Below are positions 1 through 9,213 of a stretch of DNA of 64,000 nucleotides, one piece after another. The DNA is taken from the NCBI GenBank assembly GCA_030526005.1, contig JAUNDP010000005.1:52438-116437 (forward strand). Reading direction: 5' to 3'. Each line of letters opens with the position of its first letter. The stretch's first letter is position 1. The translations under genes were made by a program, and so were the position numbers. The stretch comes from Eubacteriales bacterium. GTDB lineage: Bacteria > Bacillota > Clostridia > Lachnospirales > Lachnospiraceae. The notes beneath the pieces were generated by a model. It saw only the letters and a program-made list of their open reading frames with translations. It was not told the DNA's origin and ran no database searches.

Positions 1-3000
1 AGCGAAAGAGAGATGAAAATGAAAGTACCGGACTCTGCTTTTCTGGAAGAAAAACTGAAAGACTTAGTGAGAATTCTGGAAAAAATTTTCGATGACAGAT
101 GTGGATTCTCTGTACTGATTGATGCAGAGATCGAGAAAGCAGAGGAAAGTCTGGAAAAGAAAAACAGTCAGATTCAAATTGAGCAGGAAGTCGAGGCTGT
201 GATTGAGCAGGTAAAACAAAGACGAGCAGAAGCCCGGGAAGAGAAGAAAATCCAGCAGGAAGAAAAGGCAGAGCAGAAAGAAAATGTGCAGGAAAAATCA
301 AAGAATGGCAATAGTCTCAAATTTGAGCGGCGGGAGAAATATTATTCCAACGTAAAGAGATCGGATGATCCGGATGTAATTTACGGAAAAAGTTTTGATG
401 ATGAGATTATTCCGATGAAAAATATTCAGGGAGAGATGGGAGAAGTTGCAGTACACGGTCAAGTGCTTGAGTTGGAGACAAAAGCGATCAGAAATGAAAA
501 GACGATTGTAATCTTTCAACTTTCCGATTTTACCGATACGTTTATAATGAAAATTTTTGTCAAAAATGATCAATGCGAGGAGATTCTGTCGCACATCAAA
601 AAAGGCGCTTTTTTGAAAGTAAAGGGAGTGACAACCATTGACCGGTTTGACAGTCAGCTGACGATCGGCTCCCTTGTGGGAATCAAAAAGATTCAGGATT
701 TCCGTGTGGAACGAAAGGATACTTATGCAGAAAAGAGAGTGGAACTGCACTGCCATACAAAGATGAGCGATATGGATGGCGTATCTGACGTCAAAGATAT
801 CATCAAACGTGCAGCAAAATGGGGACATAAAGCGATCGCCATCACAGATCATGGCGTCGTTCAGGCGTTCACAGACGCCAACCATGCAGTCTCACCGGAT
901 GACGATTTTAAAGTGATTTACGGGACAGAAGCTTATCTGGTTGATGATCTGCAAAGTCTTGTAGAAAATTCCAAAAATCAGAGTCTGGATGGAACATTTG
1001 TCGTATTTGACCTGGAGACGACAGGATTTAGTCCTGTCCACAACAAGATTATTGAGATTGGCGCAGTGCGTGTGGAAAACGGAAAAATCACAGACCGATT
1101 CAGCACATTTGTAAATCCGAAAGTTCCAATTCCATTTCGGATTGAAGAGCTGACAGGAATCAATGATGCGATGGTGATGGACAGTGACACGATTGATGTC
1201 ATTTTGCCGCAGTTTTTAAAATTCTGTGAGGGAGCCGTCATGGTAGCGCATAACGCATCTTTTGATATGAGTTTTATTCTGGAGAACTGCAGAAGACAGA
1301 AAACAGAGAGCGCCTTTACAAGCATTGACACAGTCGCGCTTGCCAGAGTTCTGCTTCCGCAGCTCAATCGCTATAAACTGGATACAGTGGCGAAAACGCT
1401 GCAGATTTCACTGGAAAATCACCACCGTGCAGTTGATGACGCAGAATGTACGGCAGAGATTTTTTTGAAATTTATAAAAATGCTGAAAGACAGGGAAATT
1501 ACTTCTCTCGATCAGGTAAATGAACTTGGGGCAAATAATACGGATAAAATAAAAAAGATGCCGACCTACCATGCAATTTTGCTTGCCACAAATGATGTGG
1601 GGAGAATTAATCTGTATCGGCTGATTTCCTGCTCTCACCTTCAATATTATAACAGGAGACCGCGTATTCCAAAAAGTGAGTTCCTGAAAAACCGAGAGGG
1701 GCTTTTGATTGGATCAGCGTGTGAGGCAGGAGAGCTGTATCAGGCGATCCTGAATGATCGTCCTGAACAGGAAGTAGCGCGGCTTGCTGAATTTTATGAT
1801 TATTATGAAATTCAGCCTCTGGGAAATAATGGCTTTATGATCCGCAGCGAGAAATATCCGAACATCCAGTCAGAAGAAGATCTGATCCGCATTAACAAAA
1901 GAATTGTGAAGCTGGGAGAAGAGTTTCAAAAGATGGTGGTTGCGACATGCGATGTCCATTTCCTTGATCCAGAGGATGAAGTGTACCGCCGCATTATCAT
2001 GGCTGGGAAAGGATTTGATGATGCAGATGAGCAGGCTCCGTTGTATCTGCGCACGACGGAGGAGATGCTGAAAGAATTTTCCTATCTGGGCAGCGATAAG
2101 GCAAAAGAAGTTGTCATCACAAATACAAGAAAAATTGCGGATATGTGTGAAAAAATTTCACCTGTGCGTCCGGACAAATGTCCTCCTGTCATTGAAAACT
2201 CCGATCAGACGCTGCGTGATATCTGTTATAACAGAGCGCATGAAATATATGGAGAAGAATTGCCGGAAGTCGTAAAAGAACGGCTGGAGAGAGAACTCAA
2301 TTCCATTATTTCCAATGGATTTGCGGTGATGTATATCATTGCGCAGAAGCTTGTGTGGAAATCAAATGAGGACGGCTATCTTGTAGGTTCCAGAGGATCG
2401 GTAGGATCTTCATTTGTAGCTACAATGGCTGGAATTACAGAAGTAAATCCTCTGAGACCGCATTACTATTGCCCGCATTGCCATTACAGCGATTTTGATT
2501 CCGACTATGTAAAACCATATGTCGGAGGAGCAGGGTGCGATATGCCTGATATGGACTGCCCGAAATGTGGAAAACCTCTGAAAAAAGAAGGGTTTGACAT
2601 TCCATTTGAAACATTTTTGGGATTTAAGGGAAATAAAGAACCGGATATTGACTTGAACTTCTCAGGAGATTATCAGAGTAAGGCTCACAAATATACAGAA
2701 GTTATCTTTGGAGAAGGGCAGACGTTCCGCGCCGGAACGATCGGTACTCTGGCTGAGAAAACGGCATATGGCTATGTGAAAAATTATTTTGAGGAACATG
2801 GCGAGAGCAAAAGGGGATGTGAAGTAGCCAGAATTGCACAAGGCTGCGTTGGAGTCAGAAGAACAACCGGACAGCATCCGGGAGGAATCATTGTACTGCC
2901 TCATGGAGAAGAAATTTATTCCTTTACACCGGTGCAGCATCCGGCAAATGATATGACGACAGATATTATCACAACGCACTTTGATTATCATTCGATTGAC

Positions 3001-4077
3001 CATAACTTGCTGAAACTCGATATTCTCGGCCATGATGATCCGACGATGATCCGAATGCTGGAAGATCTCACAGGGATTGACGCAAAGACTATTCCTCTCG
3101 ATAATAAAGAAGTGATGTCTTTGTTTTTAAATACCTCTGCGTTGAAAATTACGCCGGAGGATATCGACGGCTGTCCGCTTGGAGCGCTTGGCATACCTGA
3201 ATTTGGAACAGACTTTGTTATTCAGATGCTTGTAGATACAAAGCCAAAATCTTTTTCTGACTTAGTGCGTATTTCGGGTCTGTCGCACGGCACGGATGTG
3301 TGGCTTGGAAATGCACAGGCATTGATTCAGGATGGAAAGGCGACGATTTCAACAGCGATCTGTACGCGAGATGATATCATGACATACCTGATCCATATGG
3401 GACTGGAGAGTGAACTGTCCTTTACAATCATGGAAAGCGTAAGAAAAGGAAAAGGACTGAAGCCGGAATGGGAAGAGGAAATGCTCAAACATGATGTTCC
3501 GGACTGGTATATCTGGTCCTGTAAAAAGATTAAATATATGTTCCCGAAAGCTCATGCGGCAGCATATGTCATGATGGCATTCCGCATTGCATGGTTTAAG
3601 ATTTTCTATCCGCTTGCCTACTATGCAGCTTATTTCAGTATTCGAGCTTCTTCTTTCAGCTATGAACTGATGTGTCAGGGACAGGCAAAATTGTTATATC
3701 ACATGGAAGAATACAAAAAAAGATATGATAAGCTGTCAAAAAAAGAACAAGATACCTATAAAGATATGAAAATTGTGCGTGAGATGTATGCCAGAGGCTT
3801 TACATTTCTGCCGATTGATCTGTACAAGGCTCAGGCGAGACGATTCCAGATCTTAGACGGTAAGCTGATGCCGGCTTTAAGTACAATCGAAGGACTTGGA
3901 GATAAGGCGGCGGACGCTGTGGTAGATGCGGCGAAAGAAGGCGCATTTCTATCAAAAGACGATTTTCGAGATCGGACAAAGGTCAGCAAGACAGTGATTG
4001 ATCTGATGAGCGAGCTGGGAATTTTAGATGGACTTCCAGAGTCGAATCAGTTATCGCTCTTTGATTTTCAGGGATAA
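1..4077 (+). CDS. polC: DNA polymerase III PolC-type alpha subunit (5' end outside window)
   Basis: Replicative polymerase of low-GC Gram-positives. The frame is open to base 1, so the gene starts upstream; about 1358 codons are visible against a usual 1430-1500, so roughly 100 N-terminal residues are missing. From the Met at base 13 the order is a coiled N-terminal region, an OB fold (about 145-240), the PHP domain (HCHTKMSDMDG near 245), a DnaQ-type 3'-5' exonuclease inserted in PHP (FDLETTGF near 335; HHRAVDDAE near 470), then the polymerase core. Visible core marks are a four-Cys zinc knuckle (CPHC...CPKC near 820-855), the catalytic PDIDLNFSG motif and RRTTGQHPGG. The insertion of the exonuclease inside PHP is diagnostic for PolC rather than DnaE. 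No terminator separates it from alaA, so they may share a transcript. Confidence 0.97.
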   Translation, partial: SEREMKMKVPDSAFLEEKLKDLVRILEKIFDDRCGFSVLIDAEIEKAEESLEKKNSQIQIEQEVEAVIEQVKQRRAEAREEKKIQQEEKAEQKENVQEKSKNGNSLKFERREKYYSNVKRSDDPDVIYGKSFDDEIIPMKNIQGEMGEVAVHGQVLELETKAIRNEKTIVIFQLSDFTDTFIMKIFVKNDQCEEILSHIKKGAFLKVKGVTTIDRFDSQLTIGSLVGIKKIQDFRVERKDTYAEKRVELHCHTKMSDMDGVSDVKDIIKRAAKWGHKAIAITDHGVVQAFTDANHAVSPDDDFKVIYGTEAYLVDDLQSLVENSKNQSLDGTFVVFDLETTGFSPVHNKIIEIGAVRVENGKITDRFSTFVNPKVPIPFRIEELTGINDAMVMDSDTIDVILPQFLKFCEGAVMVAHNASFDMSFILENCRRQKTESAFTSIDTVALARVLLPQLNRYKLDTVAKTLQISLENHHRAVDDAECTAEIFLKFIKMLKDREITSLDQVNELGANNTDKIKKMPTYHAILLATNDVGRINLYRLISCSHLQYYNRRPRIPKSEFLKNREGLLIGSACEAGELYQAILNDRPEQEVARLAEFYDYYEIQPLGNNGFMIRSEKYPNIQSEEDLIRINKRIVKLGEEFQKMVVATCDVHFLDPEDEVYRRIIMAGKGFDDADEQAPLYLRTTEEMLKEFSYLGSDKAKEVVITNTRKIADMCEKISPVRPDKCPPVIENSDQTLRDICYNRAHEIYGEELPEVVKERLERELNSIISNGFAVMYIIAQKLVWKSNEDGYLVGSRGSVGSSFVATMAGITEVNPLRPHYYCPHCHYSDFDSDYVKPYVGGAGCDMPDMDCPKCGKPLKKEGFDIPFETFLGFKGNKEPDIDLNFSGDYQSKAHKYTEVIFGEGQTFRAGTIGTLAEKTAYGYVKNYFEEHGESKRGCEVARIAQGCVGVRRTTGQHPGGIIVLPHGEEIYSFTPVQHPANDMTTDIITTHFDYHSIDHNLLKLDILGHDDPTMIRMLEDLTGIDAKTIPLDNKEVMSLFLNTSALKITPEDIDGCPLGALGIPEFGTDFVIQMLVDTKPKSFSDLVRISGLSHGTDVWLGNAQALIQDGKATISTAICTRDDIMTYLIHMGLESELSFTIMESVRKGKGLKPEWEEEMLKHDVPDWYIWSCKKIKYMFPKAHAAAYVMMAFRIAWFKIFYPLAYYAAYFSIRASSFSYELMCQGQAKLLYHMEEYKKRYDKLSKKEQDTYKDMKIVREMYARGFTFLPIDLYKAQARRFQILDGKLMPALSTIEGLGDKAADAVVDAAKEGAFLSKDDFRDRTKVSKTVIDLMSELGILDGLPESNQLSLFDFQG

Positions 4078-4103
4078 AGCAAAAAGAAGGGGGGACGCTT
4101 CGC

Positions 4104-5321
4104 ATGAAAAAATTTGAGAAGTCTGCAAAACTCGACAATGTGTGTTATGATGTACGAGGTCCTGTTGTGGAAGAAGCAGATCGCATGATAGAAAGCGGTA
4201 TTGATATTTTAAAGCTGAATATCGGAAATCCGGCTCCATTTGGATTTACGGCGCCAGAAGAAATTATTCTGGATATGATGCACAATTTAAGAGACTGTCA
4301 GGGATATTCCGATTCAAAAGGAATTTTTTCAGCCAGAAAAGCGATTATGCAATACTGTCAGTTAAAGGGAATTCACGATGTAGGAATCAATGACATCTAT
4401 ACAGGAAATGGCGTCAGTGAACTGATTGTGATGGCGATGCAGGGACTTTTAAACGACGGAGATGAAATTCTGATTCCGTCTCCAGATTATCCGCTCTGGA
4501 CAGGGGCGGCAAATCTGGCAGGAGGAAAACCTGTTCATTACATCTGTGATGAGCAGTCCGAATGGTATCCGGATTTAGATGATATCCGCAGCAAAATTAC
4601 AGACAGAACAAAAGGGATCGTTATCATTAATCCAAACAATCCTACGGGAGCCTTATATCCCAAAGAAGTGCTTCTCGATCTTGTGGAGATTGCAAGAGAA
4701 CATGGATTGATCATCTTTGCCGATGAAATTTATGACCGCCTGGTGATGGACGGAGAAAAACATATCTCGATTGCATCGCTTGCGCCGGATGTATTTTGCG
4801 TGACGATGAACGGACTTTCAAAGTCGCACCGGGTTGCCGGATTCCGCGTGGGCTGGATGTGTCTGAGCGGAAATAAGGCAGCGGCAAAGGGATATATTGA
4901 AGGGCTGAATATGCTCTCCTCGATGCGGCTTTGCTCGAATGTTCCGGCGCAGATGATTGTTCAGACGGCATTGGGAGGATATCAAAGCGCAGATGAGCTG
5001 CTGCTTCCAGGAGGAAGGATCTATGAGCAGAGGGAATTTATCTGTAAGGCGCTCAATGACATTCCGGGAGTTACAGCGGTAAAGCCAAAAGCAGCATTTT
5101 ATATTTTTCCAAAACTGGACACGGAGCGGTTTGGAATCTACGATGATGAAAAGTTTGTGCTGGATTTCTTAAAACAGGAAAAGGTACTGCTCGTTCATGG
5201 TAGGGGATTTAACTGGAGAGAGCCAGATCATTTTCGGATTGTATATCTGCCAAGACTGGAAGAGCTTGCGCGAGCAATGGAAAAACTGGAATATTTTTTG
5301 AGCAAATACAGACAGAGATAG
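4104..5321 (+). CDS. alaA: Alanine-synthesizing aminotransferase AlaA-like
   Basis: PLP-dependent class I aminotransferase, 405 residues, probably glutamate-pyruvate transaminase making alanine. The opening (KSAKLDNVCYDVRGPV), LNIGNPAPFGF, NPNNPTGA and FADEIYDRL match E. coli AlaA along the whole length, which is also 405 residues. The PLP-binding lysine falls at residue 240 in GLSKSHRVAGFR, the same position as in E. coli. The start ATG at 4104 follows a GGGGGGAC-type purine stretch 26 bp after polC. The next gene begins 9 bp downstream, so translation is likely linked to the patatin-like gene. Exact amino-donor preference cannot be read from sequence. Confidence 0.92.
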   Translation: MKKFEKSAKLDNVCYDVRGPVVEEADRMIESGIDILKLNIGNPAPFGFTAPEEIILDMMHNLRDCQGYSDSKGIFSARKAIMQYCQLKGIHDVGINDIYTGNGVSELIVMAMQGLLNDGDEILIPSPDYPLWTGAANLAGGKPVHYICDEQSEWYPDLDDIRSKITDRTKGIVIINPNNPTGALYPKEVLLDLVEIAREHGLIIFADEIYDRLVMDGEKHISIASLAPDVFCVTMNGLSKSHRVAGFRVGWMCLSGNKAAAKGYIEGLNMLSSMRLCSNVPAQMIVQTALGGYQSADELLLPGGRIYEQREFICKALNDIPGVTAVKPKAAFYIFPKLDTERFGIYDDEKFVLDFLKQEKVLLVHGRGFNWREPDHFRIVYLPRLEELARAMEKLEYFLSKYRQR

Positions 5322-5330
5322 GAGGAAGAT

Positions 5331-6209
5331 ATGCAGAAAGCTGCAATGATTTTAGAGGGCGGCGCAAACAGGGGGATTTTTACAGCAGGCGTATTGGATT
5401 ATCTGATGGAGCAGGAATTTTATATAGAATATGTATTGGGCGTCTCCATGGGAGCATGTAATGGCGTGGATTATGTTTCAAGACAGATCGGGCGCTCGAG
5501 AGAATGTGTAATCAGACAGAATAAAAAAGAAGAACGTCTCGATTTGAAAGGGATGTGGAAGAAAAAAAGTCTGTTTGATATGGATCGTCTGTTTGATGAT
5601 TATGCAAATACACTGATTCCGTTTGACTATGAGACGTTTTTTTCATCAGAGATCGAATTTGAAGCGGTTGTGACAAACTGTCTAAGCGGTCAGGCAGAGT
5701 ATATGGCGGAAAAACAGGACAGAAAAAGACTGATGGAGATCTGCCGCGCCTCCTGCAGTATGCCGATGGTGCTGCCGATCGTGGAGGTAGACAATCAGCC
5801 ATATCTGGACGGCGGAATTGCAGACTCTGTCCCTGTAAAAAGAGCTTTGGAAAAGGGATATCGAAAAATTATTGTAATATTGACAAGAAACAAAGGATAT
5901 CGAAAAGATACATCAAAGCGAGCGATGCGCTGTTATCAATTTGCGATGAGAAAGTATCCGAATCTGTCCAGGACAATGTGCCTGCGTGCCAGAAACTACA
6001 ATCGGACGATGGAGCAGATTGAAAAGCTGGAGGCGGAGGGAAAAATCTTTGTGATTCGTCCTCAGACAGAAGCAATCAAAAGACTGGAGCACGACCAGGA
6101 GCGACTGGAAGCTTTTTATCAGGACGGATATGACACGATGAAAGAGATGTACAGTAAACTTCTTGCATATATGAGAGAAAAGGAGCATAGAGGAGACAGA
6201 GATGTTTGA
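5331..6209 (+). CDS. Patatin-like phospholipase family protein
   Basis: Predicted cytosolic serine acyl hydrolase of the patatin family (RssA/YjjU type), 292 residues. The oxyanion-hole sequence EGGANRG (residues 9-15), the nucleophile elbow GVSMG with Ser39, and the catalytic DGG with Asp160 make a complete Ser-Asp dyad. There is no signal peptide or membrane segment. An AGGAGGAAG ribosome site sits just before the ATG. It overlaps the next gene by 8 bp and follows alaA by 9 bp, so it is an internal gene of the polC-efp run. The substrate is unknown; lysophospholipid or neutral lipid esters are usual for the family. Confidence 0.9.
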   Translation: MQKAAMILEGGANRGIFTAGVLDYLMEQEFYIEYVLGVSMGACNGVDYVSRQIGRSRECVIRQNKKEERLDLKGMWKKKSLFDMDRLFDDYANTLIPFDYETFFSSEIEFEAVVTNCLSGQAEYMAEKQDRKRLMEICRASCSMPMVLPIVEVDNQPYLDGGIADSVPVKRALEKGYRKIIVILTRNKGYRKDTSKRAMRCYQFAMRKYPNLSRTMCLRARNYNRTMEQIEKLEAEGKIFVIRPQTEAIKRLEHDQERLEAFYQDGYDTMKEMYSKLLAYMREKEHRGDRDV

Positions 6210-6708
6210 CCAATTTTTCCCAGATGAAGATGCAGATTCCACGTATCAGATCGACTTTGAAAAACTTTATCGGCAGGGATACAGAGGAATTCTGTTTGAT
6301 ATTGACAATACGCTTGTACCACATGGAGAGAAAGCGGATGAGCGGGCGGTGAATTTATTTGAAAAATTAAAAAAGACAGGGTTTCGATGCTGCCTGATTT
6401 CAAACAATAAAAGAGAGCGGGTGGAGATGTTCAATCGGGATATTCAAGTAAATTTTATTGAAGACGCACATAAGCCAAGCAAAAAGAGCTATATCCGTGC
6501 GATGCAGAGTTTAGGGACAGATACAAGAAATACAGTGTTTATAGGAGATCAGCTTTTTACCGATGTCTATGGAGCAAAGAGAGCTGGCATCCATACTATT
6601 TTAGTAAAACCGATTCATCCAAAAGAGGAAATTCAGATTGTGCTGAAACGGTATCTGGAAAAAATCGTGCTTCACTTTTACAGAAAGAAGAAAGGAAGAA
6701 AAAAATGA
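6202..6708 (+). CDS. yqeG: YqeG family HAD phosphatase
   Basis: Small HAD superfamily (subfamily IIIA) phosphatase of 168 residues, the usual YqeG length. Motif I FDIDNTLV near residues 30-38 contains the nucleophile and acid-base Asp pair; motif II is the Ser of LISNN; motif III/IV is the KPSKK lysine and the GDQLFTDVYGA acidic pair. In Firmicutes this family is close to phosphatidylglycerophosphate phosphatases, but a substrate is not proven. The start overlaps the patatin-like gene by 8 bp and the stop overlaps aroK by 4 bp (ATGA), so the three genes are very likely translationally coupled. Confidence 0.92.
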   Translation: MFDQFFPDEDADSTYQIDFEKLYRQGYRGILFDIDNTLVPHGEKADERAVNLFEKLKKTGFRCCLISNNKRERVEMFNRDIQVNFIEDAHKPSKKSYIRAMQSLGTDTRNTVFIGDQLFTDVYGAKRAGIHTILVKPIHPKEEIQIVLKRYLEKIVLHFYRKKKGRKK

Positions 6709-7208
6709 AGCATATCATTTTGATCGGATTTATGGGCAGCGGAAAGACTTCGGTGGGAGAAAAGCTTGCAGAGACGTTAAACTTATCTTTTCTGGACACG
6801 GATGAACAGATTGAAAGGACATCTGGAATGAAAATTTCAGATATCTTTGAAAAATATGGGGAAACGTATTTTCGCGGACTGGAGACAGAGACATTAAAAA
6901 ATCTGTTAAAAGATGGAGAACGAAAGGTAATATCCGTCGGAGGCGGACTTCCTGTTCAGGAGAAAAATCAGCCTTATTTAAAAGAACTGGGAACCGTTGT
7001 CTTTCTGGAGGCATCGGAAGAGACGCTAATCGAGAGGCTGGAAGGCGACACGACAAGACCAATGCTCAAAGGCGGAAACCTGAGAGAAAAAATTCATATG
7101 CTGATGGAACAGAGAAAAAAAGCATATGATAAAGTGGCAGACTGTCATATACAGACAGACAATAAAAATTTTGAAGAAATCATAGAGGGCATAAGAAATG
7201 AGATATAA
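6705..7208 (+). CDS. aroK: Shikimate kinase
   Basis: Phosphorylates shikimate with ATP to shikimate 3-phosphate in the chorismate pathway. At 167 residues it is the normal single-domain length. The P-loop GFMGSGKT is at residues 8-15, the shikimate-binding DTD at about 32-34 (LDTDEQIE), followed by FRGLETE and the GGG (SVGGGLPV) substrate-binding motif; the lid arginine region is TTRPML. It overlaps yqeG by 4 bp and the peptidase by 11 bp. No other aro gene is in the window, so it is detached from the rest of the pathway. Confidence 0.95.
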   Translation: MKHIILIGFMGSGKTSVGEKLAETLNLSFLDTDEQIERTSGMKISDIFEKYGETYFRGLETETLKNLLKDGERKVISVGGGLPVQEKNQPYLKELGTVVFLEASEETLIERLEGDTTRPMLKGGNLREKIHMLMEQRKKAYDKVADCHIQTDNKNFEEIIEGIRNEI

Positions 7209-8268
7209 TAGAGAAAAATTAACAGCAGTTATGGAACAGAACAATGTGGAGGCAATTATTGTATCAGATGAATACAATATGCGATATATCAGCCAGTTTC
7301 GCGGAGAAGGATATTTGTATCTGACAAAAAAACGCCAGGTTATTCTGACAGATTCCAGATATACGACACAGGCAAAAAAAGAAGCAGAAGAGTTTGAAGT
7401 GTTTGAGATCAGCAACACATGTGGATACGAGCAGCTTTTGAGACAGCTGATGGAAGAAGATCATATAGAGAGAGTAGGATTTGAAGATCAGCATATCGGA
7501 TATGCCGCATATGACAGATGGACAAAACAGATTCCTGGAAAAATCTGGACAGAGCTTGGAGAAAGCCTGAATAATCTGCGTGTCATCAAAGAGGCATGGG
7601 AGCTGGAACGTCTGGAAAAGGCAGAGGCAATCGGCGATATGGCATTTTCTCATATTTTAAACGTGATTAAGCCAGGAATGACAGAACTTGCGATTGCAGC
7701 TGAGATCGAATATTGTATGAAACAGAACGGAGCTTCTGGTACAAGCTTTGACACGATTGTAGCATCTGGAATTCACAGCGCAATGCCTCATGCGATTCCA
7801 AGTGACAAAAAAGTGGAAGTCGGAGATTTTGTTACAATGGATTTTGGATGCAAGTATGACGGATATTGCTCTGATATGACAAGAACGATTGTCATTGGAA
7901 AGGCATCTGACAAACAAAAAGAAATCTACAATGTTGTCTTAGAGGCACAGCTTGCGGCTTTGGAGGTTTTAAGAGCAGGTCTGGCAGGAAAAGAAGTGGA
8001 TCAGGTAGCCCGCGATATCATCACAAAAGCAGGATATGGAGCATATTTTGGACATGGTCTTGGTCACAGCGTAGGCCTGTATATCCATGAGGATCCTCGT
8101 CTGGCGCCAAAAGGAACAACAGTTCTGCAGGAAAATATGATTGAGACAGTGGAACCAGGCATCTATCTGCCTGAATTTGGCGGTGTGCGTATTGAAGATA
8201 TGGTTATTGTCACAAAAGACGGACACAAAAATCTTGCACATTCTAAAAAAGAGTTGATTGAACTGTAA
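7198..8268 (+). CDS. pepQ: M24 family Xaa-Pro peptidase (aminopeptidase P/prolidase type)
   Basis: Cytosolic metallopeptidase releasing N-terminal residues before proline or cutting X-Pro dipeptides. The 356 residues hold an N-terminal creatinase-like domain (1-125) and a C-terminal pita-bread catalytic domain. Metal ligands are visible in order: Asp in MDFGCKYDGYCSD (two Asp), His in GHGLGHSVGLYIHE, Glu in ETVEPGIY and Glu in GGVRIED. It overlaps aroK by 11 bp. The next gene, efp, is commonly adjacent to such a peptidase in Firmicutes, which fits translation of proline-rich proteins. Prolidase and aminopeptidase P cannot be separated by eye. Confidence 0.92.
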   Translation: MRYNREKLTAVMEQNNVEAIIVSDEYNMRYISQFRGEGYLYLTKKRQVILTDSRYTTQAKKEAEEFEVFEISNTCGYEQLLRQLMEEDHIERVGFEDQHIGYAAYDRWTKQIPGKIWTELGESLNNLRVIKEAWELERLEKAEAIGDMAFSHILNVIKPGMTELAIAAEIEYCMKQNGASGTSFDTIVASGIHSAMPHAIPSDKKVEVGDFVTMDFGCKYDGYCSDMTRTIVIGKASDKQKEIYNVVLEAQLAALEVLRAGLAGKEVDQVARDIITKAGYGAYFGHGLGHSVGLYIHEDPRLAPKGTTVLQENMIETVEPGIYLPEFGGVRIEDMVIVTKDGHKNLAHSKKELIEL

Positions 8269-8276
8269 AAAAAGAG

Positions 8277-8303
8277 TTGAAAAAGTGCAGATTTTATTAT
8301 AAA
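8277..8303 (+). promoter_or_regulatory. Possible promoter for efp
   Basis: TTGAAA at 8277-8282 and TATAAA at 8298-8303 with a short 15-bp spacer. The start codon of efp is 63 bp downstream. The spacing is suboptimal, so this is tentative; efp may also be read from upstream because there is no terminator after the peptidase gene. Confidence 0.35.
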
Positions 8304-8365
8304 ATGAAAGAAATTATGGGAATCACTTTTCCTATATGTGCAAAATTTAAGGAGGAATATCAAGA

Positions 8366-8923
8366 ATGATATCAGCAGGAGATTTTAGAAACGGCATCAC
8401 ATTGGAAATGGATAATGGAATTTTCCAGATTATTGAATTCCAGCATGTAAAACCGGGAAAAGGTGCTGCATTCGTGAGAACAAAATTAAAAAATATTATC
8501 AATGGCGGTGTAGTTGAAAAAACTTTCAGACCGACAGAGAAATTTCCACAGGCTCGTATCGAGAGAGTAGATATGCAGTACTTATATTCAGACGGTGATT
8601 TATATCACTTCATGAATGTAGAGACATACGACCAGATCGCTCTGAACGAAGAGACAATCGGCGATGCACTGAAATTTGTAAAAGAGAATGAAATGGTAAA
8701 AATGTGTTCTCATAACGGAAACGTATTTGCAGTAGAACCACCATTATTCGTAGAGCTGGAGATCAGCAATACAGAACCTGGATTCAAAGGGGATACTGCT
8801 CAGGGCGCTACAAAACCTGCAACAGTGGAGACAGGAGCAACAGTATATGTACCTCTGTTTGTAGAGACAGGCGATAAGATCAAGATTGATACAAGAACAG
8901 GAGAATATCTGTCTCGTGTTTAA
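8366..8923 (+). CDS. efp: Elongation factor P
   Basis: Ribosome-binding factor that relieves stalling at polyproline stretches. The 185 residues form the usual KOW-like N-terminal domain and two OB domains; the C-terminal signature [15 protein letters not shown] is intact. The loop tip PGKGAA carries Lys32, the residue at the P-site end. No EpmA/EpmB modification genes are in the window. The ATG is preceded by AAGGAGGAA. A strong hairpin with T run follows at 8951, ending the polC-efp gene run. Confidence 0.97.
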   Translation: MISAGDFRNGITLEMDNGIFQIIEFQHVKPGKGAAFVRTKLKNIINGGVVEKTFRPTEKFPQARIERVDMQYLYSDGDLYHFMNVETYDQIALNEETIGDALKFVKENEMVKMCSHNGNVFAVEPPLFVELEISNTEPGFKGDTAQGATKPATVETGATVYVPLFVETGDKIKIDTRTGEYLSRV

Positions 8924-8950
8924 TTTCATCTGTGACATTTATTATTAAAA

Positions 8951-8987
8951 AAAAGCCATTATTCTTTAAGGGGAATAGTGGCTTTTT
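8951..8987 (+). terminator. Terminator after efp
   Basis: The 14-nt arm AAAAGCCATTATTC at 8951-8964 pairs with GAATAGTGGCTTTTT (from 8973) around an 8-nt loop (one G-T pair), and the T run follows directly. The A-rich left arm would also let it work in reverse. Confidence 0.88.
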
Positions 8988-9000
8988 AAATGAAAAAAGC

Positions 9001-9029
9001 TTGCAATTTAAAAAGAAAAATGATATAAT
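9001..9029 (+). promoter_or_regulatory. Sigma-A type promoter for the DUF5688 gene
   Basis: TTGCAA at 9001-9006 and a perfect TATAAT at 9024-9029, 17-bp spacer, with a TG one base before the -10 (extended -10). It lies about 185 bp upstream of the chosen start codon; the leader 9036-9213 shows no other clear element. Confidence 0.75.
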
Positions 9030-9213
9030 AAGTGATATAAAAAATCTAAAAGATACATTTCAAAGTGCAGATCGCACAAAATTTCCACAATGACAGACAA
9101 GTAAACAGAGAATGACATTTCAGCAATATGGTGAAGTATGGCTGCAGAGAGCAAAAAATAAAAGTTCTGGCCATTTTAATGCCCCAAGCAGCCGAATAAG
9201 AAAGGAAGGAATC

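Noticed and set aside
298-885. Long minus-strand frame opposite polC
   Set aside because: Composition and lack of ribosome site indicate a shadow of the polC coding frame.
9112-9213. N-terminal extension of the DUF5688 protein
   Set aside because: No ribosome site before 9112, while AGGAAGG sits correctly before 9214.
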